Below, one piece after another: positions 20,449-30,466 of a stretch of 64,000 bases of DNA. The notes below the pieces were generated by a model. It had not been told where the DNA came from, searched no databases, and was given only the letters and a program-made list of their open reading frames with translations. This DNA is from Calothrix brevissima NIES-22 (GTDB taxonomy: Bacteria > Cyanobacteriota > Cyanobacteriia > Cyanobacteriales > Nostocaceae): positions 7,426,199 through 7,490,198 of the forward strand of contig NZ_AP018207.1 of NCBI RefSeq assembly GCF_002367995.1, written 5' to 3'. Position numbers and translations under genes: made by a program. Within the stretch, counting starts at the first letter, position 1; every line of letters starts with the position of its first letter.

Positions 20449-21240
20449 AAATTGGGCATGGGGCATTGGGCATTGGGCATTGGGCATGGGGGAGCCAGTG
20501 CGTTGCGGAGGTTCCCCCCGTTGTAGCGACTGGCGTCATTGGGCATGGAAGGGGGACAAATGACAATTGTACAGACAAGGGTTCATCGTGTCTCCAACAA
20601 ATGACAAATGACAAATGACAAATGACAAATGACCATTGACCACCCCAAAGATAGATAAAATATTTGCAAATTTTAGTCACAATTAATATATAATCATGCA
20701 CCATTGCTTATCAATATCATAATTGATATTTTTTGCGCAAAAAATTTAGTAAATAGCTATAAATTGCCTAAAAATCTAGTTAATTCCCAGTTAATTAATC
20801 AACCACCATCAAGATAGCAGACTGATACTGCCATCTCAGCTTTTATTAATTAAATTAATAGCTTGATAATTGCCAGATGGTATGGTAGTTTTATTTTCCA
20901 CCAAAGAAGTGGAACTAACAAAACCAGTACAGCAAAAATCTATCTGTTAAGGGTATAGATAAAAGCACAATACTTGATTTTGTGTCTCACCACAAGCTTA
21001 CTACTAAAGTGGTAAATATTTTAACTGTGTAAAGTTTACTGGTAAATTTAACTATTAGCTTGACACAGATACTGACAGTAGTAAAATCTACTCTAAATAA
21101 ACCAACAATCAGGGCGGTGAGTTAGTACTGGTGTGGAATGCCACAAATTCTGCACACTGAGTTTTGCATCTATTCGGATCACACATTTCCAGGATAGTAT
21201 ATATGACTTAGCGATGCCTGATTGGATATCCATATTGAAT
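20449..21240. other. Repeat-rich, then AT-rich spacer
   Basis: 20455-20545: tandem GGGCATT units with an inserted GCCAGTGCGTTGCGGAGG segment. 20565-20594: copy of the TTGTACAGAC hairpin repeat. 20595-20640: (TGACAAA)n heptamers. From 20641 the sequence is AT-rich without a recognisable gene or RNA. Confidence 0.45.
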
Positions 21241-21345
21241 TTTTGAATGTTTATGGACCAGAGTCCACAAGACGGTAGTATTAACCTCCTCTGAGCTGGC
21301 GAGAAAGTCTCCCAGCGCGGGGGAGACCATTAGGAGGGAGGTATT
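21241..21345 (+). promoter_or_regulatory. Structured leader of mgtE with maskable Shine-Dalgarno
   Basis: ACCTCCT (21284-21290) is complementary to the strong SD AGGAGGGAGGT (21332-21342) that sits just before the ATG at 21346. Between them GTCTCCC (21307-21313) pairs with GGGAGAC (21321-21327), and GCTGG (21295-21299) can instead pair with CCAGC (21312-21316), giving mutually exclusive folds. This is the layout of a translation-controlling riboswitch or thermosensor. It does not match the M-box (ykoK) motifs I know. Ligand and class are unknown; Mg2+ would be the obvious guess for this gene. Confidence 0.5.
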
Positions 21346-22698
21346 ATGCTCATGCAAGATTTGCGCAATTCTCTTGTTGAAGTTGCTGACTTAAACCAGC
21401 TCAAATGGGATTTGAATCATTTACAACCCGTTGATGTTGGTGAATATATTACAAAACTGCCGACAAATCAGCGAGCGATCGCCTTTCGCTTGCTCAATAA
21501 AGCCCAAGCAATTGATGTTTTTGAATATCTACCAACAGAGGTACAAGAAGAACTAATCAATTCGCTGCATGATGTCCAAGTAGTACAAATTGTTGAGGCG
21601 ATGAGTCCTGATGAAAGGGCAGAATTATTTGATGAATTACCAGCAGGAGTAATTAAACGGTTACTACAAGAATTAAGCCCCGAACAAAGACAAGCAACTG
21701 CAACAATTCTCGGCTATCCTGAAGGCACAGCTGGGCGGGTAATGACTACAGAATATGTCCGGTTGCGGGAAGGATTAACTGTCGGTGAAGCCCTAAGTAA
21801 AATCCGCCGTCAGGATGAAGATAAAGAGACGATTTACTATGCTTATGTCACCGATGATAACCGCACTTTGGTGAGGGTAGTTTCCCTGCGGCAATTATTA
21901 TTTACTTTTCCTGATGTCTTAATTAGAGATATAGCTAGCGATCGCGTCATTAAAGTCAGAACCGAAACCCCCCAAGAAGAAGTGGCGCAAATTATGAAGC
22001 GCTACGACTTAATCGCTATCCCGGTTGTTGATAGGGAAGATAGATTAGTGGGGATTATTACCATTGATGACGTAGTTGATATTTTAGAAGAAGAAGCTAC
22101 AGAAGATATTCAAAAATTAGCCGGTGTGAGTGGTGATGAAGCCGCTTTATCTCCACCTTTACTGACAATTCGCAATCGCCTACCTTGGTTGTTGGGAATT
22201 ATGGCTTTGTATATTGGTGCAGCCAGTGCGATCGCACCTTTTCAATCAGTAATTTCCGCCGTCCCTGTTCTCGCCGTGATCATGCCAATTTTTTCTAACA
22301 CTGGCGGAACTGTGGGGATTCAAGCGTTGACTGTGACAATTCGCGGTTTAGGTGTCGGTGAAGTTACAGCCAAAGACACCCTGAAAATTCTCCGTAAAGA
22401 ACTACTTGCAGGTGTAGGTACAGCCATAGCTTTAGCCATAACTATGATTATGCTTTCTTTAATTTGGGCACAACCGCAAGAACGATGGGTAGCGTTAATT
22501 GCTGGATCGGTGATGGCGACAAATACTCTAGTAGCAGTTACCCTGGGTACTTTACTACCGATGGGTTTGAAGCAGTTAAAGCTAGATCCGGCTTTAGTTA
22601 GCGGGCCATTAGTCACAACTATGTTAGATACAATAGGCTTTCTCACTTTCCTCTCCCTGATTTCTTTGGCTTTAAATGTCTTCCATTTACCAACTTAA
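21346..22698 (+). CDS. mgtE: Magnesium transporter MgtE
   Basis: 450 aa, family length. Cytoplasmic N domain of helical repeats (~20-130; EDKETI after it), paired CBS domains (~135-260; VGIITIDDVVDILEEEATEDIQ), a plug helix, then five membrane segments (~285-450) with PIFSNTGGTVGIQALTVTIRGLG, the conserved pore-proximal segment. MgtE passes Mg2+ inward; its N and CBS domains close the pore when cytosolic Mg2+ is high. The leader before it appears to be an RNA switch. Two in-frame ATGs (21346, 21352) lie right after the SD; the first has the better spacing to AGGAGG. Confidence 0.95.
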   Translation: MLMQDLRNSLVEVADLNQLKWDLNHLQPVDVGEYITKLPTNQRAIAFRLLNKAQAIDVFEYLPTEVQEELINSLHDVQVVQIVEAMSPDERAELFDELPAGVIKRLLQELSPEQRQATATILGYPEGTAGRVMTTEYVRLREGLTVGEALSKIRRQDEDKETIYYAYVTDDNRTLVRVVSLRQLLFTFPDVLIRDIASDRVIKVRTETPQEEVAQIMKRYDLIAIPVVDREDRLVGIITIDDVVDILEEEATEDIQKLAGVSGDEAALSPPLLTIRNRLPWLLGIMALYIGAASAIAPFQSVISAVPVLAVIMPIFSNTGGTVGIQALTVTIRGLGVGEVTAKDTLKILRKELLAGVGTAIALAITMIMLSLIWAQPQERWVALIAGSVMATNTLVAVTLGTLLPMGLKQLKLDPALVSGPLVTTMLDTIGFLTFLSLISLALNVFHLPT

Positions 22699-22917
22699 CT
22701 AGGGGTTAGGGGCTAGGGGCTAGGAAGGGGGACAAGGAGGACAAGGAATTTTAGATTTTAGATTTTAGATTTTAGATTCAAACCCAATCCAAAATCGCAA
22801 ATCCAAAATCCAAAATTGAATTGCCCAATGCCCAATGCCCAATACCTAATGCCCCTTTCCGAAATTCATAAATGTGCAAGTGTATTCACTAATATCAGGT
22901 TTTTAAGTTGAAGACTT
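22699..22917. repeat. Tandem repeats, including TTTTAGA heptamers
   Basis: 22700-22740 GGGGCTA/GGACAAG units; ~22748-22780 four to five TTTTAGA heptamers; ~22783-22855 CCAAAATC and CCCAATG units. STRR-type tract filling the whole spacer. Confidence 0.6.
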
Positions 22918-23175
22918 ATGAATCGCTTTGCATCTTTGATTATCGCAGGAACAATCGCATCTATAGCCACCTTGGCGATCGCTCAAACTACCGACGCTAA
23001 TACATGCACAATTTACCAAAATTGTCAATATCGTGCATTTGACACATATCAGCCTCAGATTCAAAGCAGTGTCAACAAAAATATCTACAAAACTAGTATT
23101 TTGAGCGTGTTTATCATTCTTGTCACTACAAAAATAGCTAATACTGCTTTAGAGTCTTGGCTGAAGAATTCATAA
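22918..23175 (+). CDS. Small hypothetical exported/membrane protein
   Basis: 85 aa. Not recognised. Residues 1-22 are a signal peptide with cleavage after AIA; two cysteines (CTIYQNC) follow; residues ~60-75 (ILSVFIILVTT) are a possible membrane segment. No clear SD (AAGTTGAAG upstream). A repeat begins right after the stop. The signal peptide makes it a likely real gene, but only that supports it. Confidence 0.5.
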   Translation: MNRFASLIIAGTIASIATLAIAQTTDANTCTIYQNCQYRAFDTYQPQIQSSVNKNIYKTSILSVFIILVTTKIANTALESWLKNS

Positions 23176-23177
23176 AG

Positions 23178-23215
23178 AGGGCATGGCAATGCCACTGCCC
23201 CTACAATCAACGATA
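23178..23215 (-). repeat. Dispersed ~37-bp hairpin repeat, copy 1
   Basis: The reverse complement of this segment (CGTTGATTGTAGGGGCAGTG..) matches 59983-60018 apart from a few bases. Both copies lie just downstream of a gene and contain the GGGCATGGCA palindrome. Confidence 0.6.
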
Positions 23216-23305
23216 TCTGTACCTCACTAACTGGCAATTTACTGTATTTATTTCACAAATTAAGTATTAATCCTATATCTATCATCAACACTATTTAATT
23301 TGAGG

Positions 23306-26300
23306 CTATCTTTCATCGAATTTAGGAATAGTAAAGTAAAAAGTACTACCTTTAGCTAAAGCACTTTCTACCCAAATTTTGCCCCCATGCTGTTGAACGA
23401 TACCGCGACAGATAGCTAATCCTAAACCTGTGCCACCTTTTTGTCGAGAATCGCTAGCATCAACCTGTTGAAATCGGCCAAAAATACTTTCTAGCATTGT
23501 CTCAGGAATTCCTCGACCTTGGTCTTGAACTTTAAATAAAACGCGATCGCTTAATTCATCTATACTCACAGTTACTTGGCTATTGATTGGAGAAAATTTG
23601 ATCGCATTACCAATTAAGTTCACTAAAGTTTGGACAATTCGGTCTGAATCTACCCAAATTTGCACAGAAATAGGTACCATAACTAAAGAAATATCATTTT
23701 CTGTGGCTAGGGGCTTCACAGCTTCTACAGATTGGCGCAGAATTGTTGCAGTATCGCACCACTGCTTGACTAAATTAAATTTATTGGATTCTAAATGTTC
23801 TAAGTCTAAAATGTCATTGACCAACCGCACTAGGCGTTCTGTATCGTTGTAAGCAATATCTAACATTTGTTGAGCCGTTTCTGGTTGGGCTTTGAGAACT
23901 CCAGAGGATAGCAAACCTAAAGCACCACGAATAGAAGCTAAGGGTGTGCGTAATTCATGGCTGACAATGGAGATAAATTCTTTCTTTATTGTCTCAATTG
24001 CTCGACTTTCTGTAATATCTTCAATTGTGCCAACATAGCCCATTAGCTCATTGCTATCCGCTAGCAAGGGAACGATGGTAATCCGACAAAAACGCCAAGT
24101 TGCATCCCGCAGAATGTAACGAACTTCAGTATAGAATTCTTGATTTGCTGTGGTTAATGCATGTAACCGGGGTAAAAAGTCGGCTAAATCTTCTGGATGA
24201 ATAAATTGCATCCAGCGATCGCCTAGAGATTCTGCAAAGCTCAAGCCGCAAATTGCTTGAAAACGGGGATTTGTATAAATATTTTTACCTTGAGCATCGG
24301 TTCTAAAAATCCCGATGGGTGCAGAATCGCTGAGAGTCCGGAATAAAGTTTCGTTTTGACGCACTGCTTCTTCTGCTCGTTTGCGATCGCTAATATCAAT
24401 GCTGACACCAATAACTACCCAGCCATTACCAGTTTCTTGGCGATAAGCAGAATAAGTAGTAGAAATCCAGCGTAGAGAATTATCTTTGTGGCGGAATCGG
24501 TACTCTACAGTACAAGCACCTTCAGAAATACTCTGGAGAAATCGCGAATATCTGACTTTTTCCCGATCTTCCGGAAATACCCTGGAAAGCCACAGCATTT
24601 TGTCAGCTAGGAGTTCTGCGGGAGTATAACCAAAAATGATTTCGCTAGCTCTAGATTGATACTCATATTCCCACTCTTGGTTACTAGTCATGCGAAAACT
24701 AAAAATTGAAGCGCTAGCTGTGGAAAGAATATTATTTAACCGTTTTTCGGAAGTTTGCAAAGCTAGCTCTAAGCGTTTGCGATCGCTAATATCAACGCTA
24801 ACGCCTGTAACAATCCAGCAATCAGCCGTTTCATCTCGATGGGAAGTGTAAGTTGCAGAAATCCAACGCAGAGAACCATCTTTATGGTAGAATCGATATT
24901 CTACATTAGTATTCCGTTCGGCAAAAATATCTGCGAACAAAGGATAAAGAACTGTATCCCGATCGTCGGGAAATACCTGTGACATCCACAGATGCTTATC
25001 AGAGATAATTTCTTCTGGGCTATAGCCAAATAGACTTTCGCTACCAATAGACTGATATTCATATTCCCAGTCATAATTTACAAAGGCGCGAAAACTGACA
25101 ATAGAGGCGTTAGCTGTAGTCAGGATACTTTGTAAGCGGATTTCCGAAGCTCGTAAAGCTAGTTCTAATTTTTTGCGATCGCTAATATCAAAAGCAATAC
25201 CTTGGAGAATTGGAGTTTTACCATCTGGCGCTAGCACTAAGCTAGCTTGATCGCGAACCCAAATGATTTGCCCATCGCGAGTTAACATGCGATACTCAGC
25301 CAGTAAAGGTTCTCCCGTCTTAATTGTATGTTCAAAACTATTTTTGACGCGATCGCGATCGTCGGGATATACATAATTTGACCAAGTATTTAAATGTCCC
25401 GCAACCCATTCTTCAGCAGGAATCTGCAATAACTGGTAAATTTGCGGACTGATGTAAGCAAATTCAGCCGTAGCTGTAATTGGTGCAGTATATACAACTC
25501 CGGGGATTTGTTCCAATAAATTTCTGTAGCGTAATTCCGCTTGTCTGAGTTTTTCTTCTGCTTGTTTGCGATCGCTAATTTCTATGCTGCTACCAATTAT
25601 GCGATACACCCGCGATTGTTCATTAAATAAAGGCGTTAAACTACTAATCCACCAAGTATCTTCTCCTTGAAATGGTAAACATTCCTCATAGCTAATCGTT
25701 TTTCCTGCTGCAATACAAGCTTGATAATGCTGGCGAATTGATAATGCAATTTCCGCAGGAAAGATATTTTCTGGAGTTTTACCTTGAATCTCTAGAGAAC
25801 TGATACCTGAAAGTCTTTCCGCCAGTGGATTCAACCCTGCAAAGCGAAAGTCATTATCTTCAAGAATATCCACCACAAAAATACATTGTTCAACACCGTT
25901 ATAAATACTGCGTAAAAACTTTTCTTGTTCTTGTAAAGCTTTTTGTGCTAAGAATCTTTCTGTAATATCTTGAGCAGTACCATAAATCCGAATTACCTGC
26001 CCATCAGCGTTAAATTCTGCTTGTCCCGTACCTTCAATATAGCAGGCAGGCGTACCGGGTGCGGTGTTACGTCGCAGGATGAGTTTATAGGATTCCCCTG
26101 TGGTAATTGATATTTCCACAGCTTGATGCAGTCTTGCAGCAGATTCTGGGTGATACAATTCTAATAGATCCTCATAATTAGGTTCCCCTAATACTGGATC
26201 TCGCTCAAAGATATGAAATAATTCCTCTGTCCAAGTAATTTTTTGCCTAATTAGATCGAATTCCCAATTGCCAATTTTCGCTACTTTTTGGGCTTCTGTA

Positions 26301-27604
26301 AGTAAAGCTTTACTTTTACGCAGAGTTTCTTCAGTATTTTTTAGGTCAGTAATATCAAATCGGATACCATCCCAACAAATCCGCCCATCATCCATCCGAC
26401 GAGGAGAGGAGCAGACGCGCACCCAACGGATCTCTCCCTCTGGGGAATATTCCCTCACCTGGATATCAAATACTGACATATTGTCTACAGACTCCTGCTG
26501 CTTCTGGAGCATGTAGGGAATATCATCTGGAACGATGATGTTAAATAGTAAGCTGGAATCAGCTAAGATGGCTTCGGGTTTCAAGCCGTTTGTTTGTTCA
26601 ACTCCAGCACTGACATAATAAAAGCGATTGCTACCATCTAATTCTTGCACTAACTGGTAAATGTAGCCATTAGGAACGCGATCGCCAATTCCTCTTAGAA
26701 AAGCTTCTCGTTCTTGTAAAGCTAGTTCGGCGCGTTTGCGATCGCTAATATCGCGATGAATACCAATCATTCTTAATGGCTGACCGCAATTATCCCACAT
26801 CACCACCTTGCCGTGGTTAGCAATCCATTTCCACTCGCCGGATTTGGTTTGCATTTGATATTCAAAGCTGTAGGGAATAGAACTATCCTGGAGGTGAGAC
26901 TGTAAAACAGTCATCACCCAGGATCGATCGTCGGGATGAATCAATTGTTCCCAAGTACTCAAATTATGGGATAATTCGTCGGCGTTATAGCCAAGCATTT
27001 CACACCAGCGATCGCTCAGATAAACTTCTCCCGTCAACAAATTCCAATCCCACAGTCCATCTCCTGAAGCAGCTAAGGCTAATTGCAATCTTTCTTCACT
27101 TTCTCGCAAAGCTGCTGCTGTCTGCGCTTGCTGCTGGTGTTGTATTTCTACCAGTTGTTCGTAACGTGCAATTTTCTGGGGTAGCGCTTGTTGAATGCTT
27201 TGATGTGTAATCACACCTAAAAGTTGTCCTTGCTCATCCAAAACTGGGAGATAAGATAATTGCTGCTCTTGTAGTAAGGAAATAACGCTATATATATTGC
27301 CTAACTCTGATTCTTTCACAGTCATGACATTGTCTGTCATGACATCAGCTAGGGTAGTTACAGTCAAGTTTAACCCTGAAGCGATCGCCTTGACTAACTC
27401 CTGTGTGGTAAAAATTCCCAGAATTTGATGTTGCTCTACAACTAAAACATAGCTTGTGCTTTCCTGGCTCATCATTTGCACCGCAAACTCAACTGATGTC
27501 TCTGCTGCTAAGGTGATTGCACGCTTTTGGATAAACTGAGTTCGGGAAAATGGCGGCATAATACGGGAAATCGCAATGTGGGGAAATATTTTGTTTACAG
27601 CCAA
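23306..27604 (-). CDS. Sensor histidine kinase with CBS pair and eight PAS domains
   Basis: 1432 aa, cytosolic (no membrane segments seen). Order: paired CBS (~10-140), short coiled coil, eight PAS/PAC units (~165-1190, each closing with an I(S/T)DRK or DITE motif), HisKA with His1216 (IVSHELRTPL), and HATPase with NLIGNAIKF, DQGRGIP and GTGLGL. No receiver domain, so its partner is elsewhere. PAS units 6 and 7 are very alike (both WEYEYQS..FGY(S/T)P, VEYRF.HKD.SLRWIS), showing recent internal duplication. The CBS pair suggests sensing of adenine nucleotides. Monocistronic; signal unknown. Confidence 0.92.
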   Translation of the reverse strand: MAVNKIFPHIAISRIMPPFSRTQFIQKRAITLAAETSVEFAVQMMSQESTSYVLVVEQHQILGIFTTQELVKAIASGLNLTVTTLADVMTDNVMTVKESELGNIYSVISLLQEQQLSYLPVLDEQGQLLGVITHQSIQQALPQKIARYEQLVEIQHQQQAQTAAALRESEERLQLALAASGDGLWDWNLLTGEVYLSDRWCEMLGYNADELSHNLSTWEQLIHPDDRSWVMTVLQSHLQDSSIPYSFEYQMQTKSGEWKWIANHGKVVMWDNCGQPLRMIGIHRDISDRKRAELALQEREAFLRGIGDRVPNGYIYQLVQELDGSNRFYYVSAGVEQTNGLKPEAILADSSLLFNIIVPDDIPYMLQKQQESVDNMSVFDIQVREYSPEGEIRWVRVCSSPRRMDDGRICWDGIRFDITDLKNTEETLRKSKALLTEAQKVAKIGNWEFDLIRQKITWTEELFHIFERDPVLGEPNYEDLLELYHPESAARLHQAVEISITTGESYKLILRRNTAPGTPACYIEGTGQAEFNADGQVIRIYGTAQDITERFLAQKALQEQEKFLRSIYNGVEQCIFVVDILEDNDFRFAGLNPLAERLSGISSLEIQGKTPENIFPAEIALSIRQHYQACIAAGKTISYEECLPFQGEDTWWISSLTPLFNEQSRVYRIIGSSIEISDRKQAEEKLRQAELRYRNLLEQIPGVVYTAPITATAEFAYISPQIYQLLQIPAEEWVAGHLNTWSNYVYPDDRDRVKNSFEHTIKTGEPLLAEYRMLTRDGQIIWVRDQASLVLAPDGKTPILQGIAFDISDRKKLELALRASEIRLQSILTTANASIVSFRAFVNYDWEYEYQSIGSESLFGYSPEEIISDKHLWMSQVFPDDRDTVLYPLFADIFAERNTNVEYRFYHKDGSLRWISATYTSHRDETADCWIVTGVSVDISDRKRLELALQTSEKRLNNILSTASASIFSFRMTSNQEWEYEYQSRASEIIFGYTPAELLADKMLWLSRVFPEDREKVRYSRFLQSISEGACTVEYRFRHKDNSLRWISTTYSAYRQETGNGWVVIGVSIDISDRKRAEEAVRQNETLFRTLSDSAPIGIFRTDAQGKNIYTNPRFQAICGLSFAESLGDRWMQFIHPEDLADFLPRLHALTTANQEFYTEVRYILRDATWRFCRITIVPLLADSNELMGYVGTIEDITESRAIETIKKEFISIVSHELRTPLASIRGALGLLSSGVLKAQPETAQQMLDIAYNDTERLVRLVNDILDLEHLESNKFNLVKQWCDTATILRQSVEAVKPLATENDISLVMVPISVQIWVDSDRIVQTLVNLIGNAIKFSPINSQVTVSIDELSDRVLFKVQDQGRGIPETMLESIFGRFQQVDASDSRQKGGTGLGLAICRGIVQQHGGKIWVESALAKGSTFYFTIPKFDER

Positions 27605-28404
27605 CTGTAGCTGTCATACAGAAAGCGGATATTTAATTTAAGCTCGACATTTAAGAACTGACAAACACATTTAAGCATTTCCCAGAGAGAATTTGAGTCC
27701 AGGCTCTTCAAACATGCTCAGGGGCGAGGGGCTAGGGGACAAGGAGGACAAGGGGGACAAATGACATTGTACAGACGTGATTAATCGCGTCTCTAACAAA
27801 TGACCAATGACCAATGACCAATGACTATTTTTTCTTATACATTGTATTAGGCTTTCCTATGAAATGAATAATTAGCAAAGTCAACAATAAACTTTGCTTA
27901 CCAAGCATGGATTTACGCAAATTCTGTATCTGCTGTAACAAAAATATTTGAGAAAAAGATTAAGTATAAGTAACTACAATACATAAAGTGTTTTAGTACC
28001 AAAATTAACCCTGGTCTGGATGTTGCTAGCAATTAACTGCGTATACCACGACAGAGTAATTACTTATTTAGGCATACGTATATAAATACGCTTAGATATT
28101 AATAATAATCAAATATTGATGCATTAACAGATCTATCAAACTGTATATTCTCAAAAGCCATATTTAATAGCGGTCGATCTATCGCAAGCATTAAAATTAA
28201 ATATAACGAGAGACATATAAATAAATTAAATCTAAATAGTAAGAAAAAACTTTATTCCTCGCAGCAGATACATAAAACCATTTGACGTATTAATTTAGAA
28301 TAAAGTTTAATTAAAGTCGTTAAATGATTCGCCTAAAACTGCTAGGCAAAAATGTTGGATTGATTTGTCTGAAACTTTTTTAAATTCAAGAACAACAACA
28401 AACT
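27605..28404. other. Spacer: repeats then AT-rich DNA
   Basis: 27719-27830 contains GGGGACAAG units, a copy of the TTGTACAGACG hairpin (27765-27794) and (TGACCAA)n heptamers. 27830-28404 is AT-rich; no gene, RNA or confident promoter was seen. Confidence 0.4.
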
Positions 28405-29742
28405 ATGAACCCTACCTCTGAGAAACGCATTGCTTTAATTTCAGTTCACGGTGATCCAGCGATTGAAATTGGTAAAGAAGAAGCTGGCGGACAAAATGTT
28501 TATGTGCGCAAAGTTGGTGAGGCTCTAGGGCGCTTGGGATGGCAAGTTGATATGTTTACCCGCCAAGTAAGTGCAGACCAACAACAGATTGTCCAGCATA
28601 GTGAAAATTGTCGTACTATCCGCTTTCAAGCAGGCGCTTTAGAGTTTGTCCCCAGAGATAATCTATTTGATTATTTACCAGAATTTATTGAGCAGTTTTT
28701 AGCATTTCAAAGAGAAAATAACATCACCTATCAATTAATTCACACTAACTACTGGCTTTCTAGTTGGGTAGGAATGCAGTTGAAGAAGATTCAAGGAAGC
28801 AAGCAAGTTCACACATATCATTCTTTAGGAGCAGTTAAATACAACACTATTGAGAATATTCCCCCAATCGCCACGAAAAGATTAGCCGTAGAAAAAGAAG
28901 TTTTAGAGACAGCTGAAACAATTGTGGCGACGAGTCCCCAAGAAAAACAACACATGCGATCGCTCGTTTCCAAAAAAGGTAATATTGACATTATTCCTTG
29001 CGGTACAGATGTGCAGCAGTTTGGCTCGGTGGATAGAGAAACAGCAAGAGCGAAATTAAATATCGACCCAGAAGCGAAAGTTGTGCTGTATGTCGGCAGA
29101 TTTGACCCCCGCAAAGGTATAGAAACAGTAGTGCGGGCGGTGGGTGCATCTCAGTTGCGCGAGTCGCAAAAACTGCACTTAATCATTGGTGGTGGTAGTA
29201 CTCCAGGTAATAGCGATGGTATCGAACGCGATCGCATTGAAGGTATAATTAACGAATTAGGTATGAGCGACATTACCAGCTTACCCGGTCGTCTCTGTCA
29301 AACAGTTCTACCCACTTACTACGCTGCTGCTGATGTTTGCGTTGTTCCTAGTCACTATGAACCCTTTGGACTAGTAGCAATTGAAGCAATGGCGAGTGGA
29401 ACCCCAGTAGTCGCCAGCGATGTCGGTGGGTTGCAATTTACCGTAGTTCCCGAAGTCACTGGTTTATTAGCACCACCGCAAGATGTTCCCGCCTTTACAA
29501 AGGCTATTGACCGAATTCTCATGGATCAACAATGGCGCAATGAATTAGGTCAAGCTGCTAGAGAACGAGTAATTAACAAGTTTAGCTGGGATGGTGTAGC
29601 AGCGCAACTGAGCGAACTCTACACCCAACTGTTAGCACAGCCTGTCACAAAATCCTTAGTGCAGACTTTAGAACAAACCTTAGAACAACCTGCTGTACCG
29701 CCTGCGGTGGAATCTACCAAGCAACCAGCTTTACTCAGCTAG
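28405..29742 (+). CDS. Glycosyltransferase family 4 (GT-B fold)
   Basis: 445 aa. N-terminal GT-B half begins RIALISVHGDPAIEIGKEEAGGQNVYVRKVGEALGRLGW in segments typical of the sucrose-phosphate-synthase/MshA branch; the C-terminal half has YVGRFDPRKG and the donor-binding EX7E pair Glu319/Glu327 (EPFGLVAIE), then ASGTPVVASDVGG. It is a retaining nucleotide-sugar transferase. Length (~445) is short for plant SPS but fits cyanobacterial single-domain enzymes. The last ~30 residues (TLEQTLEQP) are low-complexity. Acceptor cannot be fixed from sequence, and there are no sugar-pathway neighbours. Confidence 0.85.
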   Translation: MNPTSEKRIALISVHGDPAIEIGKEEAGGQNVYVRKVGEALGRLGWQVDMFTRQVSADQQQIVQHSENCRTIRFQAGALEFVPRDNLFDYLPEFIEQFLAFQRENNITYQLIHTNYWLSSWVGMQLKKIQGSKQVHTYHSLGAVKYNTIENIPPIATKRLAVEKEVLETAETIVATSPQEKQHMRSLVSKKGNIDIIPCGTDVQQFGSVDRETARAKLNIDPEAKVVLYVGRFDPRKGIETVVRAVGASQLRESQKLHLIIGGGSTPGNSDGIERDRIEGIINELGMSDITSLPGRLCQTVLPTYYAAADVCVVPSHYEPFGLVAIEAMASGTPVVASDVGGLQFTVVPEVTGLLAPPQDVPAFTKAIDRILMDQQWRNELGQAARERVINKFSWDGVAAQLSELYTQLLAQPVTKSLVQTLEQTLEQPAVPPAVESTKQPALLS

Positions 29743-29828
29743 GAATTTTCTCAGCAGTTGCTGCTAGTCAAGATCCCCCACTTCTTGAAGGATGCTGCTG
29801 GTGAATTAGTGGTAAAACCTATCGCTTA

Positions 29829-29925
29829 TCCCAAAATCCCGCCGTCACCCTAGAAGGGTGCGGCTAACCGAACAAAGCCTGCCTCCGCAGGCTAGAGAAA
29901 TACAGCCTGCGGAGGCAGGCTTTGT
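29829..29925. repeat. Composite palindromic repeat (22-bp perfect stem), copy A
   Basis: The 29872-29893 arm starts ACAAAGCCTGCC and is exactly complementary to 29904-29925 across a 10-nt loop; each arm is itself a small hairpin (AGCCTGC-CTCC-GCAGGCT). It is flanked at 29829-29871 by CCCGCCGTCACCCTAGAAGG. The reverse complement of the flank recurs at 49909-49951 next to copy B. Confidence 0.75.
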
Positions 29926-30056
29926 AGCCTTAGCCACAGGCTTATAGCCTGTGAGCGGTGTGTCGGGTAAGTGAGAGAACAGTTTATCTCAAGTATTGAT
30001 GGGTCTGACCCCTAATTCGCTAGCTGTATCCTTGAAACAGTCGGGGATTTTGCAAC

Positions 30057-30443
30057 TCAAGTAGATAATTGCCAACCTAAAGTTGTCGCCACTAAATGTG
30101 ACAGACGCAAAGGATCGAATGGTTTAGAAATTACCCCTGCAACTCCCAACCGAGAAAATTCCTTTAAATCTACTTTTTGTACTTTAGCTGTTAGCAAAAT
30201 TACTGGAATTTTTTTAGTAGCTAAATTAGCTTGTAATCGATTAAACAATGCCAAGCCATCAATGTCTGGCATCATTACATCTAAAAGAATGGCATCAGGA
30301 TGTTCCTTGTCGGCTAAAGTCAAGCCTTCACTACCAGACTCAGCTATCAATACTTGCCAACGACCGATATTTTCTAAACAAGCTTTAATTACAGTACAGA
30401 GATTTTTTTCATCATCAATTACTAAGATGCGTTTTGCTGGCAT
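30057..30443 (-). CDS. Single-domain response regulator (CheY-like)
   Basis: 128 aa, one receiver domain: acidic pair in VIDDE, phospho-accepting Asp55 (ILLDVMMP), Thr in LLTAK and Lys in SKPFDP. No output domain. It starts 23 bp after the stop of the REC-wHTH-Hpt-REC-REC gene on the same strand, so the two are one operon; the Hpt of that protein is a plausible phosphate donor (inference). Confidence 0.93.
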   Translation of the reverse strand: MPAKRILVIDDEKNLCTVIKACLENIGRWQVLIAESGSEGLTLADKEHPDAILLDVMMPDIDGLALFNRLQANLATKKIPVILLTAKVQKVDLKEFSRLGVAGVISKPFDPLRLSHLVATTLGWQLST

Positions 30444-30466
30444 ATTCTTTAACAGACTCGTGCTGA

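Noticed and set aside
21241-21345. M-box (ykoK) or Mn2+ (yybP-ykoY) riboswitch
   Set aside because: The conserved segments of neither class could be matched by eye; left as an unclassified leader.
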